Shown here piece after piece: positions 21,461-31,902 of a DNA stretch of 64,000 bases (position 1 is its first letter; each line of letters starts with the position of its first letter). The notes below the pieces were generated by a model that saw only the letters and a list, made by a program, of their open reading frames with translations, was not told where the DNA came from and did no database searches. Both the position numbers and the translations under genes were made by a program. The DNA lies in NCBI RefSeq assembly GCF_019355055.1, contig NZ_CP048411.1, positions 1,798,001 through 1,862,000 on the forward strand, written 5' to 3'. This DNA comes from Pseudomonas sp. MTM4. GTDB lineage: Bacteria > Pseudomonadota > Gammaproteobacteria > Pseudomonadales > Pseudomonadaceae.

Positions 21461-21582
21461 GCCACTTCTCGCAAGTAGTGTGGCCACCGTGCTGCGAATC
21501 TTGTCTTTGTTTTCACGCTACCAGGCACGCTGGCAGGGAACGGAATCAGGGTTTAACGAAACTTCAAAAAATCGCAATAACG

Positions 21583-21608
21583 AAAAAGCAGCCCGAAGGC
21601 TGCTTTTT
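21583..21608 (-). terminator. Terminator of the rpsP-rplS operon
   Basis: Stem AAAAAGCAGCC / GGCTGCTTTTT with loop CGAA, 20 bases past the rplS stop. Confidence 0.92.
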
Positions 21609-21627
21609 CTTACAAGGAGCGCAGTCC

Positions 21628-21978
21628 TCAGGACAGCTTTTCCTTGATACGGGCTGCCTTGCCGGACAGCGCGCGGAGGTAGTACAGCTTGGCCTTGCGA
21701 ACATCGCCGCGGCGCTTGACGCTGAGACTGTCAACCATCGGGCTGTAGGTCTGGAAGGTACGCTCCACACCCACACCGTTGGAGATCTTGCGCACGGTGA
21801 AGGCACTGTTCAGACCGCGGTTACGCTTGCCGATCACGACGCCTTCGAAGGCCTGCAGACGCTCACGCTCGCCTTCCTTTACCTTGACCTGAACGATCAC
21901 GGTGTCGCCGGGGGCGAACGGAGGCAGTTCTTTGGTCATCTGCTCGGCTTCGATCGCCTGGATAATCTTGTTGGTCAT
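21628..21978 (-). CDS. rplS: 50S ribosomal protein L19
   Basis: Large-subunit protein near the 30S-50S bridge. The 116-residue sequence starts [14 protein letters not shown] and contains [18 protein letters not shown] and [13 protein letters not shown], both diagnostic. AGGAG precedes the ATG. Last gene of rpsP-rimM-trmD-rplS, 45 bases after trmD. Confidence 0.98.
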   Translation of the reverse strand: MTNKIIQAIEAEQMTKELPPFAPGDTVIVQVKVKEGERERLQAFEGVVIGKRNRGLNSAFTVRKISNGVGVERTFQTYSPMVDSLSVKRRGDVRKAKLYYLRALSGKAARIKEKLS

Positions 21979-22023
21979 GCTGTGTGCTCCTGAGACAAGC
22001 CCTTGTAGCCTGCCATCGATACG

Positions 22024-22776
22024 TTAACTATCGTCCCGCTGATGGATGTATTCCTTCAGCAGTTTCTGTTCTTCTCCAGAAAGCGAGCGGCCATCCAGAA
22101 GATCGGCACGGCGTTCCCAGGTCCTTCCGAGGGACTGCTGCAAACGCCAGCGCCGGATGTGTTCGTGATTGCCGCTGAGCAGCACCTCTGGAACACGTTT
22201 ATCCGCATACACTTCCGGTCGCGTGTAATGCGGGCAGTCGAGCAAGCCGTCGCTAAACGAATCCTCCTCGGCAGAATCAGCATGACCCAGCGCTCCAGGA
22301 AGCAATCGGGTCACCGCATCGATCAGCACCATAGCCGGCAGTTCGCCGCCGGACAGCACGTAATCGCCAATCGACCATTCTTCGTCGACATGCGTTTCGA
22401 TAAAACGCTCGTCGATACCTTCGTAGCGCCCGGCGATGAGGATAAGCCCCTCCTCCCTCGCCAGTTCACGGACATCGGTCTGTTTCAGCTGACGTCCTTG
22501 CGGCGAAAGGTAGATCACCTTCGCCTTCTCGCCGGCGGCCTGCCTGGCATCTGCCAAGGCAAGCTCCAGCGGCTTGATCTTCATCACCATGCCGGGGCCA
22601 CCACCGAAAGGGCGATCATCCACCGTCTGGTGGCGATCTTCGGTATAGGCACGCGGGTTCCAGCATCGCAGCTGGAGCAACCCCTGCTTCACCGCGCGAC
22701 TGGTAATACCGTAGTCACGGATGGCAGCGAACATGTCTGGAAAAAGACTGATCACTTCAACACGAAAGCTGGACAT
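22024..22776 (-). CDS. trmD: tRNA (guanine-37-N1) methyltransferase
   Basis: Uses S-adenosylmethionine to methylate G37 of tRNAs and prevent frameshifting. The trefoil-knot region is seen as [10 protein letters not shown] and [11 protein letters not shown] (about residues 86-120) and [14 protein letters not shown] (about 133-146). ATG at 22776 lies five bases after the rimM stop and gives 250 residues; the open frame upstream overlaps rimM and has no family sequence. Confidence 0.97.
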   Translation of the reverse strand: MSSFRVEVISLFPDMFAAIRDYGITSRAVKQGLLQLRCWNPRAYTEDRHQTVDDRPFGGGPGMVMKIKPLELALADARQAAGEKAKVIYLSPQGRQLKQTDVRELAREEGLILIAGRYEGIDERFIETHVDEEWSIGDYVLSGGELPAMVLIDAVTRLLPGALGHADSAEEDSFSDGLLDCPHYTRPEVYADKRVPEVLLSGNHEHIRRWRLQQSLGRTWERRADLLDGRSLSGEEQKLLKEYIHQRDDS

Positions 22777-22781
22777 GTCGC

Positions 22782-23318
22782 TCAGAAATCCGCGTCCCAT
22801 TCGACATGCATCTCGCCTGCGTCCAGATCGACCTTCAGCACGCAAGGGTCGGTATAGGGCAGCAGCCGCTCACGATCATCCAGGCTGCCATCAAACGGCT
22901 TGACCACCAGGACATCGTTGGCACCGGTTTCGAGCAGATGGTCAACCCGTCCGAGCACTTGCCCGAGCTGGTTGATGACCTTCAGGCCCTGAAGCTGATA
23001 CCAGTAGTATTCCTCTCCGGTCAGTGGCGGAAGCTCACTACGAGGAATGCAGATCTCGAAGTCGGCGTAGGTTCGCGCAACTTCCCGATCGGTCAACCCT
23101 CTCAGCGTAGCCACCAGGATTTTGCCCTGGAGACGCCCACTAACCAGCTCGACCTGCTTGACCTCGTCACCTCGCCTGAGCGTCCAGCGACGGTAATCCA
23201 GCAGATTGTCGATCGGATCGGTAAAGGAATAGACCTTTACGTCACCACGCACGCCATGCACCGAAACGACTTTGCCGATTACGATCAGATCTTCGGCCGG
23301 GGCAGACGTTGCGTTCAT
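22782..23318 (-). CDS. rimM: Ribosome maturation factor RimM
   Basis: Assembly factor for the 30S head (binds S19). 178 residues, with the N-terminal [21 protein letters not shown] (about 12-32) beta-barrel and the C-terminal PRC-like domain ([11 protein letters not shown] onward). Five bases separate it from rpsP, as expected in this operon. Confidence 0.97.
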   Translation of the reverse strand: MNATSAPAEDLIVIGKVVSVHGVRGDVKVYSFTDPIDNLLDYRRWTLRRGDEVKQVELVSGRLQGKILVATLRGLTDREVARTYADFEICIPRSELPPLTGEEYYWYQLQGLKVINQLGQVLGRVDHLLETGANDVLVVKPFDGSLDDRERLLPYTDPCVLKVDLDAGEMHVEWDADF

Positions 23319-23323
23319 GCGAT

Positions 23324-23575
23324 TCAGGCAGCGGCCTTGGCAGCTTCCTTCAGCAGCTGAGCAACGCGCTCAGACGGCTGTGCGCCCTGGCTCAGCCAGT
23401 AAGCGGCACGCTCCTGGTTTACAGACAGCTTCACTTCCGCACCCGAAGCGATCGGGTTGAAGAAACCGATACGCTCAACGAAGCGACCGTCGCGCGCATT
23501 GCGGCTGTTGGTCACGGTCAGGTGGTAGAAAGGGCGCTTCTTGGAGCCGCCACGGGCGAGACGAATAGTTACCAT
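23324..23575 (-). CDS. rpsP: 30S ribosomal protein S16
   Basis: Small-subunit protein of 83 residues, beginning [19 protein letters not shown], the family signature. First gene of the rpsP-rimM-trmD-rplS operon. No separate regulatory site was found in the 187-base gap to ffh, apart from a hairpin repeat. Confidence 0.98.
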   Translation of the reverse strand: MVTIRLARGGSKKRPFYHLTVTNSRNARDGRFVERIGFFNPIASGAEVKLSVNQERAAYWLSQGAQPSERVAQLLKEAAKAAA

Positions 23576-23663
23576 GTGAACATCGTTCCTGTAGTCGGTG
23601 CTAACTTAAGGCACACACTTAAAATGGGCCTGGGCCCGAAAGGCCGCGCATTTTACGAGTAAA

Positions 23664-23759
23664 AGCAGCAAGCTTCAAGCCGCAAGCTACAAGTAAATGC
23701 AAAACCCGAACGCGCCGGATCATTTACTCATGGCCTGACAGCCCGGGGCTTGCAGCTGT
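23664..23759. repeat. Heptad-built hairpin between ffh and rpsP
   Basis: Left side AGCAAGCTTCAAGCCGCAAG repeats seven-base units; right side GGCTTGCAGCT is a partial mirror. A nested AGTAAATG / CATTTACT stem lies inside (23692 and 23721). Confidence 0.6.
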
Positions 23760-23762
23760 CGT

Positions 23763-25139
<1,377 letters not shown>

Positions 25140-25329
25140 GTGCCGTTTCCACGCTGGATGTGGTTAAGGCAGCGATTATAGAAGCTGCAAGCCTCGGGCC
25201 GGTACCCCGCCGACCGTGCTTTTCATCGCCACAGGCCAACCAGCGCCAATAACTGGGCACCGCATCATCCGATAACACGCCCACACACCGAGCCACGCGG
25301 CACCATACCGCTCGCCTGCACGCTTTTTT

Positions 25330-25358
25330 GCGCTGAGTGTTTATGCCACACTCAGCGC
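25330..25358. repeat. Perfect 11-bp inverted repeat before the ypjD-like gene
   Basis: GCGCTGAGTGT, seven bases (TTATGCC), ACACTCAGCGC. It ends 23 bases before the ATG at 25382. T6 precedes it and no T run follows, so it is not an obvious terminator on either strand; an operator or leader hairpin is possible. Confidence 0.7.
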
Positions 25359-25381
25359 CTTTCGAGCCTGTTAACAGACCT

Positions 25382-26182
25382 ATGCACCCTCTGCTACCGA
25401 GCCTAGCTGCCGCCTGCCTTTATGCTGGCGTCACCGGATACCAAGGCCTACGCCTGGCGCAACGCACCGTGCCGAATAAGCGCCTGCTTATCGTCCTGGG
25501 CGCCTTGGCGCTCGTTGCGCACGGGGTGAGCCTGTTCATCCAACTGCTGTCGCCGAGCGGACTGCACCTGGATTTCTTCACGGCCTCGAGCCTGATTGCC
25601 GCAGCCGTGATTCTCCTGATTCTGCTCGCGCTTCATCGCATGCCAGTCGAGAATCTTCTGCTGCTTCTTTTTCCGCTCGGTTGTCTGACAGTGCTTTTCG
25701 CCCAGTTCGCGCCGTCCGGCACCGCGCCGGCCATCAGCGAGGAGCCTGGGATACTGGCACATATCCTGTTTTCCATTCTTGCTTACGGGATGCTTACGAT
25801 TGCGGTCTTTCAGTCACTGCTGCTGCTCCTGCAGGACCACCACCTCAAGCACAAACACCCGTCCGGCCTGATCAAGAACTTCCCGCCTCTACAAACCATG
25901 GAGAGCCTGCTGTTCGGCTTCCTCCTCGCCGGCTGGCTGCTGCTATCGGCATCGCTGATTTCCGGCTGGCTGTTCCTCGACAATCTGTTTGCCCAGCATC
26001 TGGTGCATAAAACACTGCTATCAGTCATCGCTTGGGTAATCTTCGGCCTGTTGCTGTGGGGGCGCCATCAGCTTGGCTGGCGCGGCTATAAGGCCATTCG
26101 CTGGACGCTGGCGGGCTTCTGTCTGCTGATGTTGGCCTATTTCGGCAGCAAGCTGGTCCGCGAATTCATCCTGCACATCTAG
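25382..26182 (+). CDS. Cytochrome c assembly-type membrane protein (YpjD/CcsA family)
   Basis: Integral inner-membrane protein of 266 residues with about eight hydrophobic helices, related to the HemX/CcsA haem-handling family; E. coli YpjD is the nearest named relative. Histidines on the helices (for example in LVAHGVSLFI, NLFAQHLVHKTLLSVIAWVIF) could serve haem binding, by analogy. ATG at 25382 begins MHPLLPS; an in-frame upstream ATG would read through the inverted repeat. It is followed ten bases later by a CorC-like gene, an order seen in many gamma-proteobacteria. Substrate unproven. Confidence 0.85.
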   Translation: MHPLLPSLAAACLYAGVTGYQGLRLAQRTVPNKRLLIVLGALALVAHGVSLFIQLLSPSGLHLDFFTASSLIAAAVILLILLALHRMPVENLLLLLFPLGCLTVLFAQFAPSGTAPAISEEPGILAHILFSILAYGMLTIAVFQSLLLLLQDHHLKHKHPSGLIKNFPPLQTMESLLFGFLLAGWLLLSASLISGWLFLDNLFAQHLVHKTLLSVIAWVIFGLLLWGRHQLGWRGYKAIRWTLAGFCLLMLAYFGSKLVREFILHI

Positions 26183-26191
26183 GGCCACCAC

Positions 26192-27478
26192 GTGGAAAAT
26201 CTACATCCCGGCTTTCTGGTTGGCCTGCTGGTCTTCCTGCTTTTGTGCTCAGCCTTTTTTTCAAGTTCCGAAACCGGAATGCTCAGCCTCAACCGCTATC
26301 GCTTGCGCCATCAGGCAAAAGAAGGTCACTCCGGAGCCAAACGAGCCATCGAATTGCTGTCCAGGCCCGACCGCCTGCTGGGCACCATTCTCGTAGGTAA
26401 CAATTTCGTCAATATCCTCGCTTCTTCGATCGCGACAGTTCTGGCGATGCAATTATGGGGCGAGGCCGGGATTGCCATTGCCACCATCGGCCTGACAATC
26501 ATCTTGTTGATCTTTGGTGAGATCACGCCCAAGACGCTAGCGGCCCTGCGCCCAGAGGTGGTCGCCTATCCAGTCAGCCTGCCGTTGATGCTGCTACAGA
26601 AGGTGCTGTATCCGCTGGTCGCACTGCTCGGCTGGATCAGCAATGGACTGCTCAAGCTGCTCGGTGTGGACCCGTCCAAGAAAGGCACCGATAGCCTGTC
26701 CACCGAAGAGCTACGCAGCGTGGTGCGTGAATCCGGCAGCGATCTGCCGCTGAATCGACAGAACATGCTGCTCGGCATTCTCGACCTCGAACGGGTGACT
26801 GTCGATGACATCATGATCCCGCGCAACGAAGTCGCCGGCATTGATCTTGAGGATGACTTGGAAACCATCGTTGGCCAGTTACGCACCACACCGCACACCC
26901 GCCTGCCAGTGTTTCGCAAGGACATCAACCAGATCGAAGGCATCGTGCACATGCGGCAGATCGCCCGCCTGCTCAGTCACGACCAACTGACCAAGGACAA
27001 CCTGCTCGAAGCCTGCAACGAGCCCTATTTCGTCCCCGAAAATACCCCGCTCTCTACCCAGTTGCTCAATTTTCAAAAACAAAAGCGCCGCATCGGCATC
27101 GTGGTGGATGAATATGGCGATGTACTGGGGATCGTTACCCTGGAAGATATTCTCGAAGAGATCGTTGGCGAGTTCAGCAACCAGGATGCCTTGCGCAGCC
27201 CGGATATACACCCCCAGGACGATGGCACCTTGGTGATAGACGGCGCCGCCTATCTACGCGAAGTAAACCGAGCGCTGAGCTGGCAGTTACCCTGCGACGG
27301 ACCGAAGACGCTTAACGGATTGATTACCGAAGCGCTTGAGCATATTCCAGATAGCGGTATCTGCCTGCAGATCAAGCAGTATCGATTCGAAGTCTTGCAG
27401 GCCGCAGACAATCGCGTCAAAAGCGTGCGCGCCTGGGTGGCCGAAGATATTCAGGAAGAACCGAGCGACACGCCATAA
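26192..27478 (+). CDS. CorC/HlyC family CNNM-type transporter (YfjD-like)
   Basis: A 428-residue membrane protein: a CNNM (DUF21) domain with three to four helices (about residues 8-185, containing SSSETGMLSLNRYRL), a pair of CBS domains (about 200-330, MIPRNEVAGID, FVPENTPLSTQL) and a C-terminal CorC/HlyC domain (about 345-420). The family exports or resists magnesium and cobalt. Start is GTG at 26192, ten bases after the ypjD-like stop, implying cotranscription. Confidence 0.92.
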   Translation: MENLHPGFLVGLLVFLLLCSAFFSSSETGMLSLNRYRLRHQAKEGHSGAKRAIELLSRPDRLLGTILVGNNFVNILASSIATVLAMQLWGEAGIAIATIGLTIILLIFGEITPKTLAALRPEVVAYPVSLPLMLLQKVLYPLVALLGWISNGLLKLLGVDPSKKGTDSLSTEELRSVVRESGSDLPLNRQNMLLGILDLERVTVDDIMIPRNEVAGIDLEDDLETIVGQLRTTPHTRLPVFRKDINQIEGIVHMRQIARLLSHDQLTKDNLLEACNEPYFVPENTPLSTQLLNFQKQKRRIGIVVDEYGDVLGIVTLEDILEEIVGEFSNQDALRSPDIHPQDDGTLVIDGAAYLREVNRALSWQLPCDGPKTLNGLITEALEHIPDSGICLQIKQYRFEVLQAADNRVKSVRAWVAEDIQEEPSDTP

Positions 27479-27508
27479 TTCGTTGCGGCGCCCGGTCCCG
27501 CCTGAGTT

Positions 27509-28690
27509 TCAGAATTCGATATCGATAGCCGAGGCCACCCGCATCGCCTTGGCACGCGCAGCCTCGATCGACATGTCGCGAGCCAGCGCCACTCCCATTC
27601 GCCGCTGCCCGCTGACGCCCGGTTTGCCGAACAGACGCAGTGCGGTATCTGGCTCGGCCATCGCGGCGGCCAGATTGCCGAAGCTCACCTGCTCGGACTC
27701 ACCCTCCACCAGCACTACGGCCGAAGCCGATGGTCCGAACTGACGGATCGCCGGAATCGGTAGCCCAAGGATCGCCCGGGCATGCAGCGCAAACTCGGAA
27801 AGATCCTGGGAGACAAGGGTCACTAGGCCCGTATCGTGCGGCCTGGGTGAAACCTCGCAAAACCAGACCTTGTCACCCTTGATGAAAAGTTCGACACCGA
27901 AAATACCGCGTCCACCCAGCGCGTCGGTGACCGCCAGCGCAATGCGTTCAGCCTCGGCCAGTGCGCCTGCAGTCATCGGCTGCGGCTGCCAGGATTCCTG
28001 ATAATCACCCTTTTCCTGACGATGCCCAACCGGCTGGCAGAAGGTGGTTCCATCTGCATGCCGAACGGTCAGCAGCGTGATTTCATAGTCGAAATCGACG
28101 AAACCTTCGACGATCACCCGCCCTTTCCCGGCTCGACCGCCAGCTTGCGCATAGTCCCAGGCCGTGACGATATCGGCTTCACTTCGCAGGACCGATTGCC
28201 CCTTGCCGGACGAACTCATGACAGGCTTGATCAGGCAGGGGAAGCCGAGCAAGGAAGCCGCCGCGCGACATTCCTCCAGCGAGTCGGCGAAACGGTACGG
28301 CGAAGTCGGCAGACCAAGCTCCTCAGCAGCCAGGCGGCGAATACCTTCGCGGTTCATGGTGAGCTGCGCGGCCCGCGCGGTAGGGATGACCGTATAACCT
28401 TCGCGCTCCAGCTCCACCAGCGTCGCGGTGGCGATCGCTTCGATTTCCGGCACGATGAAATGTGGCCTTTCCTGCTCGATGATCGCCCTCAGCGCAGCGC
28501 CGTCGAGCATATCGACGACATGATGACGATGCGCCACCTGCATGGCCGGAGCGTTGGCGTAACGGTCCACCGCAATGACTTCCACGCCCAGGCGTTGAAG
28601 CTCGATGACCAGCTCCTTGCCGAGCTCACCAGAGCCACAGAGCAGCACACGGGTTGCGCTGGCCGACAGCGGAGTACCTATTCGGGGCAT
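27509..28690 (-). CDS. purT: Formate-dependent phosphoribosylglycinamide formyltransferase
   Basis: ATP-grasp enzyme making formyl-GAR from GAR, formate and ATP, the folate-free route of purine step 3. The 393 residues include [20 protein letters not shown] at 15-34, [12 protein letters not shown] of the grasp fold and [10 protein letters not shown] near residue 285. GAGGA precedes the ATG. The formate could be supplied by PurU, encoded at 53436 in this same window. 57 bases upstream lies the DUF1289 gene on the same strand. Confidence 0.97.
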   Translation of the reverse strand: MPRIGTPLSASATRVLLCGSGELGKELVIELQRLGVEVIAVDRYANAPAMQVAHRHHVVDMLDGAALRAIIEQERPHFIVPEIEAIATATLVELEREGYTVIPTARAAQLTMNREGIRRLAAEELGLPTSPYRFADSLEECRAAASLLGFPCLIKPVMSSSGKGQSVLRSEADIVTAWDYAQAGGRAGKGRVIVEGFVDFDYEITLLTVRHADGTTFCQPVGHRQEKGDYQESWQPQPMTAGALAEAERIALAVTDALGGRGIFGVELFIKGDKVWFCEVSPRPHDTGLVTLVSQDLSEFALHARAILGLPIPAIRQFGPSASAVVLVEGESEQVSFGNLAAAMAEPDTALRLFGKPGVSGQRRMGVALARDMSIEAARAKAMRVASAIDIEF

Positions 28691-28747
28691 GGAAGTCCTC
28701 GTTATGCAGACACTAATAAAGTCGCGCCGACGCGTTGCGCTTCGGCG

Positions 28748-28939
28748 TCAGAACAGCAGGCCGCTGACGCGTGCCCGCTCGTGACAACGCAGCAGCACCT
28801 GCCGCCGCTCCGGATTGCCCATCTGGCTCCAGCGGCGGATTTCGTCGATGCTGCGCTGGCAGCCGGTGCAGAAATCGTCTTCGTCCAGCGCGCAGATGCT
28901 GACGCAAGGAGACGCAACCGGCTTATCGTCAGCAATCAA
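28748..28939 (-). CDS. DUF1289 (Fe-S-type cysteine motif) small protein
   Basis: A 63-residue protein with the DUF1289 pattern [20 protein letters not shown]: four cysteines at about 12, 16, 24 and 27. It must start at TTG 28939, which overlaps the stop of the gamma carbonic anhydrase gene (TTGA); no ATG or GTG lies before the cysteine motif. Function is unknown; the cysteines suggest metal or iron-sulfur binding. Confidence 0.87.
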   Translation of the reverse strand: MIADDKPVASPCVSICALDEDDFCTGCQRSIDEIRRWSQMGNPERRQVLLRCHERARVSGLLF

Positions 28940-29466
28940 TCGTCTTGCTCCGCCAGATCTTGCGCGTAGCGCTGGGCGTTGTGTACGTAATGCGCAGCGC
29001 TCGCTTCGAGCATCTTCTTCTGCTGTTCGGTCAGCTCGCGAACCACTTTGCCGGGCGACCCCACCACCAGCGAGCCATCGGGGATTTCCTTACCTTCGGC
29101 AATCAGTGTGTTGGCGCCGATGATGCAGTACTTGCCGATCTTCGCCCCGTTGAGGATCACCGCGTTGATCCCGACCAGGCTGTAATCGCCGACAGTACAG
29201 CCGTGCAGCATGGCGTTGTGCCCAACGGTGACGCCGGTTCCCAGCGTCAGCGGATAGCCCATGTCGGTGTGCATGACACTGCCGTCCTGCACGTTGCTGT
29301 TTTCGCCGACATGGATCAGTTCGTTGTCGCCACGCAGCACCGCACCGAACCAGACGTTGGCCCCTGCATCAAGGCGGATCTTGCCGACCAGAGTAGCGTT
29401 TGGTGCGACCCAGCTCTCGGGATGGGTTTCGACGCGGGAATCACCCAGGCGATATTTCACGGTCAT
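28936..29466 (-). CDS. Gamma-class carbonic anhydrase family protein
   Basis: Left-handed beta-helix trimer protein of 176 residues (YrdA/CaiE-like). Hexapeptide-like turns run from about residue 20 to 150; [11 protein letters not shown] at 37-47 and [20 protein letters not shown] near 82-101 hold the histidines that bind metal. Many members have little carbonic anhydrase activity as purified, so the name is by family. Overlaps four bases with both neighbours, so it belongs to an operon with the Nudix gene and DUF1289 gene. Confidence 0.92.
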   Translation of the reverse strand: MTVKYRLGDSRVETHPESWVAPNATLVGKIRLDAGANVWFGAVLRGDNELIHVGENSNVQDGSVMHTDMGYPLTLGTGVTVGHNAMLHGCTVGDYSLVGINAVILNGAKIGKYCIIGANTLIAEGKEIPDGSLVVGSPGKVVRELTEQQKKMLEASAAHYVHNAQRYAQDLAEQDD

Positions 29467-30077
29467 GACCTCTTCTGGCTCAAATCGATATAAGAAGCGG
29501 GAGGGCTGTGCATTTCGATCCCGGCGTCGTATACCAGGTTAACCAGCTCGACGATCATGATGGCCGTCAATCCCCAGATTTTGTATTCGCCATAGTGGTA
29601 AGACGGGACGTACCAGGCAACACCCTGGTAATCGATTCGGTGGGTCACCTCCCGCGCGTCCTGGCAGAAAAAGTCCAGTGGCACGGAAAACACCGAGGCA
29701 ATCTCAGCATCGTTGGCGCGGTATTCGACATAGTCCGGCACGATGCCGACATAAGGCGTGACGTGGATACCATGCAGCGATACGAGGCTGCTCAGCGGTC
29801 CGACGATTTCTACTATCCCCGGAGCCAGGCCAACTTCTTCCTCGGCTTCGCGCAATGCGGTATGGACTAGATCTTGATCTTCGGGATCACGCCGGCCACC
29901 GGGAAATGCCACCTCGCCGCCATGAGTGGATAGACCACTGGCGCGCAGGGTCAGGACCAGCTCCGGCGAATCGCCACGTGTGATGGGCATCAAGACCGCC
30001 GCTTCGGGCATCCGGCCTTCCGGCTCCAGAAGATGCGGGGAATAGTCACGCACCCGTTGGAGTATTTTGTCCAGCAT
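29463..30077 (-). CDS. CoA pyrophosphatase-type Nudix hydrolase (NudL-like)
   Basis: A 204-residue Nudix protein that by family splits coenzyme A derivatives into phosphopantetheine and 3',5'-ADP. The Nudix helix reads [10 protein letters not shown] near residue 80, preceded by [15 protein letters not shown] and followed by the CoA-class region [20 protein letters not shown] at 30077 starts [12 protein letters not shown]; the frame upstream contains no homologous sequence. First gene of a four-base-overlap operon with the carbonic anhydrase and DUF1289 genes. Confidence 0.9.
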   Translation of the reverse strand: MLDKILQRVRDYSPHLLEPEGRMPEAAVLMPITRGDSPELVLTLRASGLSTHGGEVAFPGGRRDPEDQDLVHTALREAEEEVGLAPGIVEIVGPLSSLVSLHGIHVTPYVGIVPDYVEYRANDAEIASVFSVPLDFFCQDAREVTHRIDYQGVAWYVPSYHYGEYKIWGLTAIMIVELVNLVYDAGIEMHSPPASYIDLSQKRS

Positions 30078-30273
30078 GAAACGTCTCTTTCCGTCTTTGG
30101 CAAGCATCATGGCATGAATCACCGAGGCGCCCAAGACAGGCGCAACCAAAACCATGCTCGACGGCAATCGGCAGTGGCACGAATGGACTTCTCACGACAA
30201 ACTAGTTCTGAGCGGTAGCTCGTGCGTGTTCGACCAAGGCTGTAACGATGATCCGTAGACCGAAGGAAGCGCG

Positions 30274-30828
30274 ATGAAATACTGCAGCCAATGCGGCAGC
30301 ACAATCACAGAACAAATACCTGACGGAGATAACCGAATCCGCTTCGTCTGTGCAGCCTGTGACACGATTCACTACCAGAACCCACGGATCGTTGCCGGTT
30401 GCCTGCCCGTCTGGGGCGACTCTATATTGCTCTGTCGGCGCGCAATCGAGCCACGGCGTGGCTATTGGACATTGCCGGCCGGCTTCATGGAAAACGGCGA
30501 AACCATGCAGCAGGCAGCAGAGCGAGAAACGTTGGAAGAAGCCTGCGCCAGAGTTACGGGCCTGCGTCTCTATACGCTGTTCGACCTGCCGCACATCAAC
30601 CAGGTCTACACGTTCTTTCGCGCCGAGCTGCTCGATGATCGATTCTGTGCAGGAGACGAGAGTCTCGAGGTCAAGCTTTTCAGCCAGGCCGAGATCCCTT
30701 GGTCAGAGCTGGCTTTCCCGACCGTGGGCCGTACCCTAGAATACTTTTTCGCCGACCGGGTGCAGCAGACCTTCCCGGTGCGCAACGAAGCCATCGCACC
30801 TATACCGATGGCGCGCAGACAGGTCTGA
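30274..30828 (+). CDS. Nudix hydrolase with N-terminal zinc ribbon
   Basis: 184 residues. A zinc ribbon at the N-terminus (CSQCG at 4-8, CAACD at 26-30), then a Nudix box GFMENGETMQQAAERETLEE near residues 71-90. In the consensus the box ends xGU; here the glycine place is Cys (EEACARV), a variant I recall from this subfamily. The arrangement recalls NADH pyrophosphatase NudC at reduced size, but the substrate is unassigned. It is read divergently from the CoA-pyrophosphatase gene. Confidence 0.87.
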   Translation: MKYCSQCGSTITEQIPDGDNRIRFVCAACDTIHYQNPRIVAGCLPVWGDSILLCRRAIEPRRGYWTLPAGFMENGETMQQAAERETLEEACARVTGLRLYTLFDLPHINQVYTFFRAELLDDRFCAGDESLEVKLFSQAEIPWSELAFPTVGRTLEYFFADRVQQTFPVRNEAIAPIPMARRQV

Positions 30829-30853
30829 TGTCGTAAGGATTCAGGAACGCCTC

Positions 30854-31354
30854 ATGCGCTGGCTGTTAGCGATCGTCTGCTTCACCTTTGCCACTCTTTC
30901 CCATGCCACCGCTGCGCCAGTCTTCGATGCCTCGTTTATCGACAAGGTGCTGGTGGTCAAATCGGAACGCCAGCTGCACTTGATCAGCCGGGGCGTGACG
31001 ATGAAAAGCTATCGCGTCTCGCTGGGGAAACAGCCCGGTCCCAAGCAGCGCGAAGGCGATCAGCGAACGCCGGAAGGGTTGTACTGGATCAATTGGCGCA
31101 AAACGTCCGACAAGTACAACCTGGCGATGCACATCTCCTACCCGAACGCCAGGGATTTGGCCCGCGCCCGTGCCGAGGGCGCGCGACCAGGCAGCATGAT
31201 CATGCTTCATGGCACGCCGCTGGATGAGGAATACCCCGAGTGGTTTTTCCATACCCTTGACTGGACCGAGGGCTGCATCGCGCTGAAGAACGACGACATG
31301 CGTGAGATATGGAATCTGGTGAAAGACGGCACGCTGATCGAGATTCGTCCGTAG
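30854..31354 (+). CDS. L,D-transpeptidase family (YkuD) protein
   Basis: 166-residue secreted protein with signal peptide (residues 1-20, ending SHATA) and a YkuD domain. The catalytic region is MLHGTPLD, about 20 residues, then DWTEGCIAL: His and Cys of the YkuD motif are present, while the usual Ser/Thr-His-Gly-Cys is Thr-Glu-Gly-Cys, as in a known group of short periplasmic members. Such enzymes form 3-3 peptidoglycan cross-links or attach lipoproteins; which one is not clear. 25 bases after the Nudix gene. Confidence 0.88.
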   Translation: MRWLLAIVCFTFATLSHATAAPVFDASFIDKVLVVKSERQLHLISRGVTMKSYRVSLGKQPGPKQREGDQRTPEGLYWINWRKTSDKYNLAMHISYPNARDLARARAEGARPGSMIMLHGTPLDEEYPEWFFHTLDWTEGCIALKNDDMREIWNLVKDGTLIEIRP

Positions 31355-31386
31355 GCCAGTCGAAACTCCGACGCTGCTTCGTCTTC

Positions 31387-31704
31387 TCAGAAAACCATAT
31401 CCGACAACCGCCAGACCTCGAACGCAGGCGTTTCATAAGGATGCGCACGCTTGAGCGCCTTGACGCTGTCGTGGATCAATTCGTCGGCGACTACCAGTTC
31501 CACCTTCCACTCGGCAACCGGCTGCACCTGGCCCTGCTGCCCGAGGAACGGCTGGCTGCCTTCCAGCGGTCGATACTGGCCGTGCCCGAGCACCTGCCAG
31601 CAGCAATGGTCATAAGCCCCGATGCGACCGCCGCCCGCTGCGAAAACCGCTTCCTTGACTTCGCCCAGATGGCTTTCGGGAACATAGAAACACAGCTTGT
31701 ACAT
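31387..31704 (-). CDS. YqfO/NIF3-C-terminal-like protein
   Basis: A 105-residue alpha/beta protein of the family often labelled NGG1p-interacting factor NIF3 or YqfO. MYKLCFYVPESHLGEVKEAVFAAGGGRIG at the start and AHPYETPAFEVWRL at the end are typical and resemble the dimerisation (CutA-like/PII-like) insert of YqfO, without the metal-binding NIF3 body. GGAG lies six bases upstream of ATG 31704. Function not known; possibly a small ligand sensor. Confidence 0.8.
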   Translation of the reverse strand: MYKLCFYVPESHLGEVKEAVFAAGGGRIGAYDHCCWQVLGHGQYRPLEGSQPFLGQQGQVQPVAEWKVELVVADELIHDSVKALKRAHPYETPAFEVWRLSDMVF

Positions 31705-31848
31705 CAGCCTCTCCGGAACCAGGGGCGGAACAGATGCCCGCTTACAAAACCAATTTGCCAGAAGCCGAAACATCAAGCACTGCTACCGATCAACGATCAG
31801 ACGTGTCCCCGCGGGCTTGGTTCAGCGAAACGCTGGTGACTGGTTCAC

Positions 31849-31884
31849 AAAAAAGCCCGGAGCACGCGCAGGTGTCCGGGCTTC
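31849..31884 (-). terminator. Terminator after purL
   Basis: Stem AAGCCCGGA / TCCGGGCTT with a 14-base loop, followed on the minus strand by T6, 19 bases past the purL stop. Confidence 0.88.
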
Positions 31885-31902
31885 TCTCAGTACTGCATGG
31901 CT

